IMG/VR virus record: IMGVR_UViG_3300030380_004378
Span: 1 to 47,411 of that record
Direction: 5' to 3' (one strand)
DNA: 47,411 nucleotides
Source: a virus
This document shows positions 1-7,288 of the stretch, piece by piece (within the stretch, counting starts at the first letter, position 1; each line of letters begins with the position of its first letter). The notes under the pieces were generated by a model, which worked only from the letters and a program-made list of their open reading frames with translations, did not search any database and had not been told where the DNA came from. A program made the translations under genes and the position numbers.

Positions 1-612
1 TGACTCTACCTGTAATGCGTTCTCTTGGAACCACTCATCACAGACATACTCTAAGTATGAGTCAACTCTTTCTGTTAGTCCTTTCTTAATGTCATCTAGT
101 TCTTCAACTAGTGCTTGAGCATAGGACTCGTGCAATTCTTCTTTGATTTCTGCAACCTTAGAACGGATTGCTCCTTCAAAGATAGTTCTTGCTTTGTCTT
201 GGAACTCTTCGGAAAGTTCTTCACCTTCGAGTAGAGCCTGAACATCTGCTTCGATGTCAATTGTCTCTTCCTCTTCGATGACCTCTTCCTCTGTTGTTTC
301 CTCTTCGGCAACAACTTCCTCTTCAGAAGTCTCTTCTTCAGCAACAACTTCATCAGTTGCTTCTGCAGTTGGTTCTTCTTCGATTACATCGCCTTCAGGT
401 TCAACAGATTCTGCTTTACCAGCCTTTGCATTTACGATATCCTTGACTTGAGCAAGGGTCGCTGCAGGGTCTTTGAGTTTTGCAGAATCATCATCTGGCT
501 TGTAGTTTTCTGGTGTAGGTCCACCAAGATCCTCTACTGGAATTCCTGATGATGGCATAGGATCAGCTTTTGCTGCTCCTGCGGTGACCTGGTTTTCTTC
601 GATGTTTTCCAT
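1..612 (-). CDS. 22: Prohead core scaffolding protein gp22 (5' part; runs off the left edge)
   Basis: The reading frame starts with ATG at 612 and stays open to base 1, giving 204 codons without a stop, so the 3' end lies outside the window. It begins MENIEENQVTAGAAKADPMP. The middle (about residues 60-125) is dominated by Glu, Val, Ala and Thr, and the visible end is helical and acidic (VDSYLEYVCDEWFQENALQV). T4 gp22 is the main internal scaffold of the prohead; it is degraded by gp21 once the shell is complete. The assignment rests on the acidic helical composition, the position directly downstream of protease gp21, and resemblance to cyanophage gp22 proteins. An exact late promoter lies 53 bases before the start. 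The lysine-rich frame inside it at 108-353 is a shadow. Confidence 0.88.
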   Translation of the reverse strand, partial: MENIEENQVTAGAAKADPMPSSGIPVEDLGGPTPENYKPDDDSAKLKDPAATLAQVKDIVNAKAGKAESVEPEGDVIEEEPTAEATDEVVAEEETSEEEVVAEEETTEEEVIEEEETIDIEADVQALLEGEELSEEFQDKARTIFEGAIRSKVAEIKEELHESYAQALVEELDDIKKGLTERVDSYLEYVCDEWFQENALQVES

Positions 613-664
613 TTCGTGTAAATTGTTACCGAGTTTTTTTGATTGATTCGTAGGAATCTATACT

Positions 665-672
665 TATTTATA
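665..672 (-). promoter_or_regulatory. T4-type late promoter upstream of gp22
   Basis: The minus strand reads TATAAATA exactly, in the gap between the end of gp21 (685) and the start of gp22 (612). This is the -10 consensus used by T4-type late transcription (sigma gp55 with gp33 and the gp45 clamp). It would give gp22 and the capsid genes beyond the window their own late transcript. Confidence 0.75.
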
Positions 673-684
673 GATTTCTTTAAC

Positions 685-1335
685 TTAGAGATTATTTAGA
701 AAATCGTTGAATAGACTTAACTTCTTTTCTTCTAATCTTTTTTGTGTGACAAGTGTATTAATTGTCTTTTGAGTTTTTTCTGCGAGTTCTTCACGAAGAC
801 TACCGCCTTCCCAAATCCACTCTTTCCCTTCCATGATTCCATTTACAAAAGCGTCTGGAGCTGAAGGGTCTGCAACTATGTCCGCTGCAGTTGCTAGTTG
901 GAAATCTTCCCCAACCATTTTACATCCATTACTACTCTCTCTAAGTGATCCAACACCACGAGAAGATACTCCAAGTTTAACCCCCTCATCAATTAATGAT
1001 GAAGCAATCTTACCCATCGGAGTTGATAGTAATTGTGCTTTACCTCTAAAATTATTACCCTCTCTTACAAGAGAAGTAATCTTATGAGATACACGATCTA
1101 AATTAACAGTTGGACCTTCGGGATGTCCCAATTCTCCAAGTGCTCTTCCCTGACTCACAAAAGTTTTAGTGTATCTTCTAACTTCATTTTCTAAAATATC
1201 AACGGGATACATTCTACCATTACGGTTTTTGATTCCACCTTGAAGGAATATGCCTTCAATGCAAAGTCTCTTACCTTTACCAACTTTTTCAGTGATAAAT
1301 TTAATTTGAGAAATTTCTTCTGTGATTAGTTTCAT
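685..1335 (-). CDS. 21: Prohead core protease gp21
   Basis: This 216-residue protein is the maturation protease that cleaves capsid, scaffold and internal head proteins before packaging. The N-terminal half has the family signature GGIKNRNGRMYP (about residues 33-44). The catalytic His is in ELGHPEGP (H71), and the catalytic Ser is in GVSSRG (S124 or S125). A conserved Asp-containing stretch, ADIVADPSAPDA, follows (about 151-162). Length is close to T4 gp21 (212). The order gp20, gp67, small gene, gp21, gp22 is the T4 order. The start follows the stop of the upstream gene by five bases, and the downstream gap carries a late promoter for gp22. All expected catalytic segments are present, so the enzyme looks intact. 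Confidence 0.95.
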   Translation of the reverse strand: MKLITEEISQIKFITEKVGKGKRLCIEGIFLQGGIKNRNGRMYPVDILENEVRRYTKTFVSQGRALGELGHPEGPTVNLDRVSHKITSLVREGNNFRGKAQLLSTPMGKIASSLIDEGVKLGVSSRGVGSLRESSNGCKMVGEDFQLATAADIVADPSAPDAFVNGIMEGKEWIWEGGSLREELAEKTQKTINTLVTQKRLEEKKLSLFNDFLNNL

Positions 1336-1340
1336 TGTTC

Positions 1341-1610
1341 TTAATTCGTATATCCAATGGCAGCAGCTTTAACTCCTGCGTTTGCTGCAAACACTCCGTT
1401 AAGTGGTTCCTTTTCCAATTCAACTACATCACCAGATGGTAATGTAAATGAACCAAGAGTTGATCCACCAACTTCTTCTACAAGTGTGACTAAATGTGCA
1501 GCATTTGTAGTATTCACAACACGAACCAGTCTTGCATTACTAAAAATTTTAGCACCAGCAGTGTTAGTGCCTAATGCTTCCTCTGCACCTTTTAATAAAA
1601 GTCTACCCAT
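1341..1610 (-). CDS. Small conserved phage protein at the gp68 position
   Basis: An 89-residue protein beginning MGRLLLKGAEEALG. Residues 20-65 look like a compact beta structure (ARLVRVVNTTNAAHLVTLVE, then STLGSFTLPSGDVVELEKEP), followed by an alanine-rich end. It overlaps the end of gp67 by 8 bases and ends 5 bases before gp21, so it is translated in the prohead-core operon. In T4 this place is taken by gp68, another prohead core protein, but I see no sequence likeness to gp68, which is larger and helical. A minor head protein is a reasonable inference from position; a function cannot be read from the sequence. Confidence 0.8.
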   Translation of the reverse strand: MGRLLLKGAEEALGTNTAGAKIFSNARLVRVVNTTNAAHLVTLVEEVGGSTLGSFTLPSGDVVELEKEPLNGVFAANAGVKAAAIGYTN

Positions 1611-1836
1611 CTGTTCCCTCTGGTTCTACAGTAGTTTCGTCTTCCACTTCAAGTTCAGATTCTGCTTCGGGTGCATTTTCTAGTTCTGGCACTTCTGTAC
1701 CAAAGACATCAGCACCAACAACTGGTCGTGCTGCGTCTACATACTCTGCTGCTTTGGCAAATAGTCTTTCCTTTATTTTATCGGAAATATCACTAGCACT
1801 AGCGTCAGTAGCGATCAAATCCACAAGATCTTCCAT
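1603..1836 (-). CDS. 67: Prohead core protein gp67
   Basis: A 77-residue protein. The N-terminus MEDLVDLIATDASASDISDK resembles the start of T4 gp67, and the C-terminal half is strongly acidic (residues about 48-77, rich in Glu and Asp), as in T4 gp67. gp67 is a small core protein inside the prohead that is cleaved by gp21 and helps set head length. It follows gp20 and is preceded by an exact late promoter only 25 bases from its ATG, so it heads its own unit with gp21. Its end overlaps the next gene by 8 bases. Confidence 0.85.
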   Translation of the reverse strand: MEDLVDLIATDASASDISDKIKERLFAKAAEYVDAARPVVGADVFGTEVPELENAPEAESELEVEDETTVEPEGTDG

Positions 1837-1860
1837 AAGATTAATTTATTGCAATATACT

Positions 1861-1868
1861 TATTTATA
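1861..1868 (-). promoter_or_regulatory. T4-type late promoter upstream of gp67
   Basis: Exact TATAAATA on the minus strand, in the 37-base gap between the gp20 stop (1874) and the gp67 start (1836). It would drive gp67, the 89-residue gene and gp21. Confidence 0.75.
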
Positions 1869-1873
1869 CTGTA

Positions 1874-3535
1874 TTATAACTCTGCCGATTTAGTATCTTT
1901 TTGATATTGAGCATCTGTAACCTTTGCTGCTTCATTATCTGGATCTTCATCTACAGGAACATTACCTAAATCTTCTCCCTCTTGAGGTAATGGTTCACCA
2001 GTTATAGGATCAACTTCTGCAGGATTTGGAAGAATACCTTTTTCTATTTCATCTTCAATCTGCATATCAATCTCTTCAATTTCTTGGTCTGTTTGTTGAA
2101 GAACTCTCTTACGAACATATTCTGTTGAATAATACTTACCAATATAAGGTTCAATCGTAGCAAGATTACTGAGACGATTTTGTAACATCTCACTTTCTTT
2201 GAGTTCTGCAAACTGATTATCATATAAGAAATCATATTGAATATGATCTTCCATTTGTTTCCAATCTTCTGGAGTAACAATATTCTTAAGAATTAATTGT
2301 GTCTTAAGCATATCATTAAACATATGTGCAAAACGTTTTCTTAAACGTCCTACAAATTTTGCAAATCCAAGTTCGTCTCTCAATATCTCTGATGAACGAC
2401 CTAAATTAAAACCGCTATCAGCACCAATTCTTGATTCTGGAACACCTAACGCACGATATAATTTCTTTTGGAAGTATTCGATATCTGAAAGTTCACCTAA
2501 GTTTTGTCCACCAGGTAATGTTGTGATTTCAGTTCCACGACCACCTTCTCTACGAGGCAACCAGAAATCTTCCATCATTGACATGAACTTACGATCATCT
2601 CTTATCTCACCAGTTTGTGCATTATATACGAGTTTATTACGATAACGATTCATTACCTCTTTAAGGTATTGCTCTGCCTTAATTTTTGGTAGATTACCTA
2701 CATCAATATAAAATATTCTTCTTTCTGGTGCTCTTGATAATCTATAGATTACAAGACTATCCTCAATCATTCTTAATTGATTAAGTGCCTTGATTGCTTT
2801 TTGTAAATATGAAAGAACACGATTTTTATTTCGATCTACTAATCCAGAAGTGCAATATGTAATCGAATCTTTAGATATTTTTACAGCACCTTTTCCTGCC
2901 TGTACCACCATTCCAGTTGGATAGTTTGGTTTTTGAGTATAAAGATAATACTCATCAAACTGTGGACTAGGAACATCATCCTTCTCACTTTTAACTCTGA
3001 TAGTTAAATCTTTTATATTTGATTTCTTTTCTTGACGAACATATTTAATCTTCATCGGATCAATATATCTCAAATCTTGAATACCCTCTTGAGGATTCTT
3101 CATATCAATTACTTTAAGATAATATAATCTTCCATCAATATACCAATTACGGAATATCTCATGAGACTTTTTATCAAAGTCCATTGTTTCTTTTAGATAT
3201 CTAAATTCTTCTCTAATTTTTTTCTTAATACTTTCACTAGCATTAAGGTTAGATAACTCAACCTCTACAGGAGAGTCATATAAATCTGTGACGATTGCTT
3301 CGTTGACGACATCTTCGATAGCTTTATCCACTTCAGGATGAAGTGCCATCTCTCGATATCTTTTTATTAATTCGTGTTCGTTACGATATGCACCTTCAAT
3401 ATCTACGTATTGACCATAAAACCCACTTGCAATATAAGAGTCAACCCCGTCCTCATTATTCTTAGGAACAGGGCTGACTATTTTGGTGGATTTATCTTGT
3501 GAATCCTCAATTGAAAAACCAAAAAGTTTTGCCAT
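1874..3535 (-). CDS. 20: Portal vertex protein gp20
   Basis: A 553-residue protein matching cyanophage gp20, close to T4 gp20 (524). The portal is a dodecameric ring at one vertex that starts prohead assembly, docks the terminase and later joins the neck. Recognisable stretches are the N-terminal segment with MALHPEVDKAIEDVVNEAIV, the central region LSRAPERRIFYIDVGNLPK, the segment around FWLPRREGGRGTEITTLPGG, and ALGVPESRIGADSGFNLGR. The C-terminus is acidic and low in complexity (about residues 505-540). The gene follows gp19 with a 35-base gap that has no exact late promoter, so it probably reads through from gp18 and gp19. This gene is a common marker for marine myoviruses. Confidence 0.97.
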   Translation of the reverse strand: MAKLFGFSIEDSQDKSTKIVSPVPKNNEDGVDSYIASGFYGQYVDIEGAYRNEHELIKRYREMALHPEVDKAIEDVVNEAIVTDLYDSPVEVELSNLNASESIKKKIREEFRYLKETMDFDKKSHEIFRNWYIDGRLYYLKVIDMKNPQEGIQDLRYIDPMKIKYVRQEKKSNIKDLTIRVKSEKDDVPSPQFDEYYLYTQKPNYPTGMVVQAGKGAVKISKDSITYCTSGLVDRNKNRVLSYLQKAIKALNQLRMIEDSLVIYRLSRAPERRIFYIDVGNLPKIKAEQYLKEVMNRYRNKLVYNAQTGEIRDDRKFMSMMEDFWLPRREGGRGTEITTLPGGQNLGELSDIEYFQKKLYRALGVPESRIGADSGFNLGRSSEILRDELGFAKFVGRLRKRFAHMFNDMLKTQLILKNIVTPEDWKQMEDHIQYDFLYDNQFAELKESEMLQNRLSNLATIEPYIGKYYSTEYVRKRVLQQTDQEIEEIDMQIEDEIEKGILPNPAEVDPITGEPLPQEGEDLGNVPVDEDPDNEAAKVTDAQYQKDTKSAEL

Positions 3536-3570
3536 TATATTATTTTGATTGAACTGTTGTTATGTTCTAT

Positions 3571-4161
3571 TTAGCTGATGTTTTCACCGCCTGAAACTGG
3601 ACTGTCTCCTTTTAGGATTTCAATATACTGAACTTGTAGTTCAACAGTGAATTCCTGGATACCAGCAGCATCATACGATAGTTCAATAGGACCGACCTGT
3701 GTTGGGAATGTGTCATAGAAACGATACTTTCTAAGACTCTGACCATCACGATCAAGTTGGAATACAAATGCGTCTGCTTGATAATCTGCTGGATTAACTA
3801 AACCAGTGTTATCACTTAACTTATTAATTGTATTCATCCAGTTCTCAAACGCTGACCTTATTGCAAAGTCTGTGTCGTTGATAACTGTAACTGTCCATGA
3901 ATCGAACGTTCTGTCACCTGCGATTTTAAGAACCCTTCCTCTGAAAGGCACTTCTATCTGTGCGATGTTTGAAGCTGGTAATCTTGCACCCTTAACTAAA
4001 AATCTTGATTTATCAAGAACATCAGAGGGTGGTTGAGCAGCATCTGGAAATGTTAGAACAACTTCAAACAGATTAGCACGAGCACCGCCACCAGTCAACT
4101 TAGTCTTAAAGTCGGAAATCGTCCTTAATGGTGGTGGATTGATCTGATTTCTACTAGCCAT
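3571..4161 (-). CDS. 19: Tail tube protein gp19
   Basis: A 196-residue protein, slightly longer than T4 gp19 (163). It stacks as hexameric rings to form the inner tail tube through which DNA leaves the head. Family-like stretches are FKTKLTGGGARANLFEVVLT near the N-terminus, the middle segment LKIAGDRTFDSWTVTVINDT, and YDAAGIQEFTVELQVQYIEI near the C-terminus. It lies 21 bases downstream of the sheath gene, in the standard T4 order gp18, gp19, gp20. Confidence 0.95.
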   Translation of the reverse strand: MASRNQINPPPLRTISDFKTKLTGGGARANLFEVVLTFPDAAQPPSDVLDKSRFLVKGARLPASNIAQIEVPFRGRVLKIAGDRTFDSWTVTVINDTDFAIRSAFENWMNTINKLSDNTGLVNPADYQADAFVFQLDRDGQSLRKYRFYDTFPTQVGPIELSYDAAGIQEFTVELQVQYIEILKGDSPVSGGENIS

Positions 4162-4182
4162 AGTTGGTTAAACCTCTGTTAA

Positions 4183-6393
4183 TTAAACGGAACCAATTAC
4201 TTCTTCAAATGCAACACCTGTTCTAGTAGCGACAAAGGTTAGACCAATGAAGTTGATAGAACGTGCTGGTTTGATAAAGATGTCAGCAACAAATTCATTT
4301 CGATCAATGACTGCTGCAGTGTTATTTGTTTCATCGCAAATCACAACAAAGTCAAATATACCTCTGTTGGATTGAACCTCTCTTAGGAATGGTTCAATAA
4401 TATTTACGAAGTTTGTTCTTGTTAGTTCATCGTTGAACTCAAAGAGTTGATCCTTAGCCGCTGCTGAAATAGCATCTTCTAAGAAAATGAACAATCTACG
4501 AACGTTGATACGGTCAAATGCTGATGACTTACCAAATCCAGTCTTATCTCCGAAGAGTATAATACCAGCACCAGGTGATTGTATCACAGGGTTAATTCTA
4601 TTTGTGTATAGAATGTCTCTCTGTTTTTTACCTGGATTGTAAATAAGTTTTACAGAATTCAGAATTGATCCTCTTGCTGTTCCAGCAGGTGAGAACCAAG
4701 GGAACTGTTCTATATCAGTTCTAGCACATGTTCCTGCGATATCTCCATTTAGTGGAATATATCTAAAGGTATTATTAAACCTATCAAACATGTATTTGTA
4801 ACCACTATCAAACACACCGTATGTGGTTGATGTGATCGGACCATAGAAATCAACAACATTATTTGTTATCGTGTCTATGTTATTCACAGTTACAGTTCCA
4901 ACTGAACTATCATTCAAGAATGCTTGTCGGAATGGTGAAACAAATGCAACTGCATCTTTTCTTGCTTCTGCAACAGCAATTACTTTTTCGGCAACTGCCT
5001 GTGATTGATGCTTCACATGATGTGCTGCACCCATAAGAATGAAGTCAACTTCAATCTCTTCAGTATTCTCAAATAAAGTGTAACCTGTAATTAGATCATC
5101 TACACCTGAGTTTAATGCACCTGATGTTGTGTAATCTGATTTTCCACCGTAGTTTGTTCCACCTGCGAGTGAACCAGTGAATACTCCAGAAGCACCAAAT
5201 CCAGCACCAGCAGAATCTGCTGCCTGATCCCAACCGTTATCAGTATCTAATGTGTTGGTTGAATCTGTTCCATAACTGATAGTTGTAATACCAGTAGGAG
5301 CACTACCACCGTAGATATACTTAGAGTTAGTTGCTAAGAACTTTCTCCAATATGCAGTTGAACCAACTGAATATTCAGCATCTGTTGCTTTTGATAAGTT
5401 AAGATGCTTCTCAAGAATTGTTCCAGCATTACCTGTGATTTCTCCTTTATCATCTATTACTACAACATGAACTTGGTCAAAGCGACCACCTCTTGATGCA
5501 ACATATGATGATGTGCCAGGTCTTTCTGCAAGTTGATCCCATTCTAATTTAACAGCATTACCGTTCTGGTCTTTACTTGTTAATTCAATGTTCTGTTGTG
5601 AGAACCAATCTACTTGTTGTGTGTATGCTTTTGTTTGTCCTGTTGCTGTGATTGCTTGTCCTGCAGTTGTTAAACCAACATTACCAGAAGCATTAAAGTT
5701 ATAAACACCACCTGGTTTGTAATCTACAGGTGTGATTGTTCCAGCAGCAGATACATGTGAAAGTAATTTAACTTCAAGTGTTGTATCTGTGCTTTCTGTG
5801 ACGATACCTTTTACAAAACCGTCAAGAAGACTTGTTCCAGCAGCACCAGGTAAAATTCTTCCTACTGCAGTTTGTGTAACAGCAGTTCCAACTGGTGTAT
5901 TATTACCAGAGTTAACAGTCAAAATTTGATCTGCCTTACCATCTATTATCGAAACTCTAATTCCATTCGCATAACTACCAGGAGTTTTAGCAGCTACTGT
6001 TACACCAGTAATAGTATTTTCATCATAACCTAACTGATTATAATGTGTGCCACTCTTAATTCTAATGCTTGATGCAGTTCCTACAAATGAATTTTTTAGT
6101 CCAACACCTGTAGCAGTGTTAAAATCATCTGCACGAATAACCTGCAATGTACCACCATATGCTAAAAATGATGATGCAACCATCCAGTATTCATAATGTT
6201 TATCAACCGAATATGGTTGACCGAAAGTTTGTAATAGATCCTCCTCACTCTCAATGAGTTGAGCTTCCTCCACGGGACCTTTCGTAAAGGGAGCAACTAA
6301 TGCACCTATAGAGCCGCTTGTAGCGTCTACTCTACCGATGGTAAGGTCAACTTCTCTTACTACGATACCAGGAGAGGCTAAATTTAAAGCCAT
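4183..6393 (-). CDS. 18: Contractile tail sheath protein gp18
   Basis: A 736-residue protein (T4 gp18 is 659) that forms the contractile outer sheath. The N-terminus MALNLASPGIVVREVDLTIG is the typical opening of phage sheath proteins. The conserved C-terminal domain (about residues 545-736) includes YNPGKKQRDILYTNRINPVI, SPGAGIILFGDKTGFGKSSA and NVRRLFIFLEDAISAAAKDQ, which form the inner core that contacts the tube. The central part (about 100-480) is a variable, surface-exposed insert rich in Gly, Thr and Ser. An AATAAATA element (6439-6432) precedes the ATG by about 40 bases and may be a slightly degenerate late promoter. Confidence 0.97.
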   Translation of the reverse strand: MALNLASPGIVVREVDLTIGRVDATSGSIGALVAPFTKGPVEEAQLIESEEDLLQTFGQPYSVDKHYEYWMVASSFLAYGGTLQVIRADDFNTATGVGLKNSFVGTASSIRIKSGTHYNQLGYDENTITGVTVAAKTPGSYANGIRVSIIDGKADQILTVNSGNNTPVGTAVTQTAVGRILPGAAGTSLLDGFVKGIVTESTDTTLEVKLLSHVSAAGTITPVDYKPGGVYNFNASGNVGLTTAGQAITATGQTKAYTQQVDWFSQQNIELTSKDQNGNAVKLEWDQLAERPGTSSYVASRGGRFDQVHVVVIDDKGEITGNAGTILEKHLNLSKATDAEYSVGSTAYWRKFLATNSKYIYGGSAPTGITTISYGTDSTNTLDTDNGWDQAADSAGAGFGASGVFTGSLAGGTNYGGKSDYTTSGALNSGVDDLITGYTLFENTEEIEVDFILMGAAHHVKHQSQAVAEKVIAVAEARKDAVAFVSPFRQAFLNDSSVGTVTVNNIDTITNNVVDFYGPITSTTYGVFDSGYKYMFDRFNNTFRYIPLNGDIAGTCARTDIEQFPWFSPAGTARGSILNSVKLIYNPGKKQRDILYTNRINPVIQSPGAGIILFGDKTGFGKSSAFDRINVRRLFIFLEDAISAAAKDQLFEFNDELTRTNFVNIIEPFLREVQSNRGIFDFVVICDETNNTAAVIDRNEFVADIFIKPARSINFIGLTFVATRTGVAFEEVIGSV

Positions 6394-6431
6394 ATTCGTT
6401 TCTCCGAATCTCAGGATATTTTTTCTGAAAT

Positions 6432-6439
6432 TATTTATT
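6432..6439 (-). promoter_or_regulatory. Possible degenerate late promoter upstream of gp18
   Basis: The minus strand reads AATAAATA, one base from TATAAATA, in the gap between the zinc-ribbon gene and gp18. Sheath, tube and portal are needed in large amounts late, so a promoter is expected here, but the mismatch at the first base makes this uncertain. Confidence 0.4.
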
Positions 6440-6475
6440 CTTTACCATTATTACACTGGGGAAACAATGCATGAA

Positions 6476-6697
6476 CTACCAATCTGGATACTCCCAATCC
6501 TTGATCTTTGGTTTCTTTTTATTTCTCACTCTTTTAATCGTACATTCCTTACATTCATAAGAGTATGATGATTTAATACTTTTATTTTTTCTTGTAAGAT
6601 AATAACCATCAATTAAATCTTTCATCACACCACAAACTCTACACTTTCTTTCTGAGAGTGTAAAGTGACCGAGTTCTAGTTGTTCGTCGAATTCCAA
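6476..6697 (-). CDS. Small four-cysteine (zinc-ribbon-like) protein
   Basis: A 73-residue basic protein with two CxxC pairs, CRVC (C19, C22) and CKEC (C49, C52), 26 residues apart, followed by a lysine/arginine-rich tail (IKRVRNKKKPKIKDW). This spacing suggests one zinc site of ribbon or HNH-nuclease-like type; no HNH catalytic histidines are evident, so a nuclease call is not supported. Nucleic-acid binding is a reasonable inference from zinc ligands plus basic charge. It overlaps the upstream membrane gene by 22 bases and is the last gene before gp18. Confidence 0.75.
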   Translation of the reverse strand: MEFDEQLELGHFTLSERKCRVCGVMKDLIDGYYLTRKNKSIKSSYSYECKECTIKRVRNKKKPKIKDWEYPDW

Positions 6698-6882
6698 CGT
6701 TCTTCTTCCTCCTCATCAATATCAGCATACGCATCTGGATAATATGGACCGTGAGGTTTCTTTGCTTCCTCTCTGATATACTTAGACTCAAATGTTGTTA
6801 AGGATAACCAAGTTGCAAGTTTCATGACAATGAATATAATCACAATCGGCATGAAGCATAATAAGAGAATAACTGAATTCAT
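6676..6882 (-). CDS. Small single-span membrane protein
   Basis: A 68-residue protein. Residues about 3-28 are a hydrophobic membrane segment (SVILLLCFMPIVIIFIVMKL), followed by a soluble acidic tail with a run of five glutamates near the C-terminus. The ATG overlaps the stop of the NifU-like gene (ATGA), so translation is coupled. I do not recognise a family. The layout suggests an N-terminal anchor with a cytoplasmic tail; it may act on the host membrane late in infection, but this is only inference. Confidence 0.75.
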   Translation of the reverse strand: MNSVILLLCFMPIVIIFIVMKLATWLSLTTFESKYIREEAKKPHGPYYPDAYADIDEEEEERWNSTNN

Positions 6883-7160
6883 AATACTTGAATTACTCCT
6901 ACTATTTCAGGGAAGGTTTGTGTAAGATGTCTTTCAATACCCATTTTAAGTGTTTGAGCACTCATCGCACAAGATTCACAAGCTCCACTTAATCTGACCT
7001 TTACGATTGCTGCTTCTTCACCCTCTCTAACACCATAATACATTCTTACATTCTCATCTAAATTATAATCTAACTCGACAAACTCAAGATATCCCCCATC
7101 AGATTCAATATAAGGACGTATATCATCTAATGATTTATTGACTTCTACTGGATCTAACAT
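6879..7160 (-). CDS. NifU-like iron-sulfur cluster scaffold protein
   Basis: A 93-residue protein that is essentially one NifU C-terminal (Nfu) domain. The N-terminal part (SLDDIRPYIESDGGYLEFVE, residues about 10-29) and the core VRLSGACESCAMSAQTLKMG with the CxxC motif (C61, C64) are diagnostic. The family dimerises and holds a 4Fe-4S cluster between paired CxxC motifs for delivery to apoproteins. Host-like NifU domains are known in some cyanophages. Here it sits inside the late structural block between gp17 and gp18, with start-stop overlaps on both sides (TAATG with the 42-codon gene, ATGA with the membrane gene), so it is made late. A possible role is to keep host photosynthetic or nucleotide-synthesis iron-sulfur proteins working. 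Confidence 0.92.
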   Translation of the reverse strand: MLDPVEVNKSLDDIRPYIESDGGYLEFVELDYNLDENVRMYYGVREGEEAAIVKVRLSGACESCAMSAQTLKMGIERHLTQTFPEIVGVIQVL

Positions 7161-7288
7161 TACAAATCACCCCTCCAAATAATATCAGAACCAGGAACTT
7201 GTGCTGAACGTGATGCTATATTAAAGGCAATATTACAGAAGAAACAAAAATTAAAAAACTGCGAACCAATAAGAAAAAAGTATGCCAT
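7160..7288 (-). CDS. Tiny cysteine-containing hydrophobic protein (42 codons)
   Basis: The frame begins ATG at 7288-7286, overlapping the TAA of gp17 as TAATG, and ends with a TAA at 7162-7160 that overlaps the ATG of the NifU-like gene in the same way. The product starts MAYFFLIGSQFFNFCFFCNI; residues 3-26 are very hydrophobic and rich in Phe, with two Cys, then a polar end (SRSAQVPGSDIIWRGDL). It fills exactly the 129-base gap between two real genes, and both junctions have the coupling pattern used elsewhere in the window. That supports a real gene, probably a small membrane peptide. No family is recognised. Confidence 0.65.
   Translation of the reverse strand: MAYFFLIGSQFFNFCFFCNIAFNIASRSAQVPGSDIIWRGDL

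Noticed and set aside
108-353. Lys/Arg-rich minus-strand frame inside gp22
   Set aside because: It is an alternative frame of the Glu-rich repeat of the scaffold gene; GAA-rich codons read out of frame give Lys/Arg/Leu. No separate ribosome site supports it.
6338-6568. Plus-strand frame across the gp18 start region
   Set aside because: It crosses the start of the sheath gene and the end of the ribbon gene, has no features, and is opposite to all transcription.
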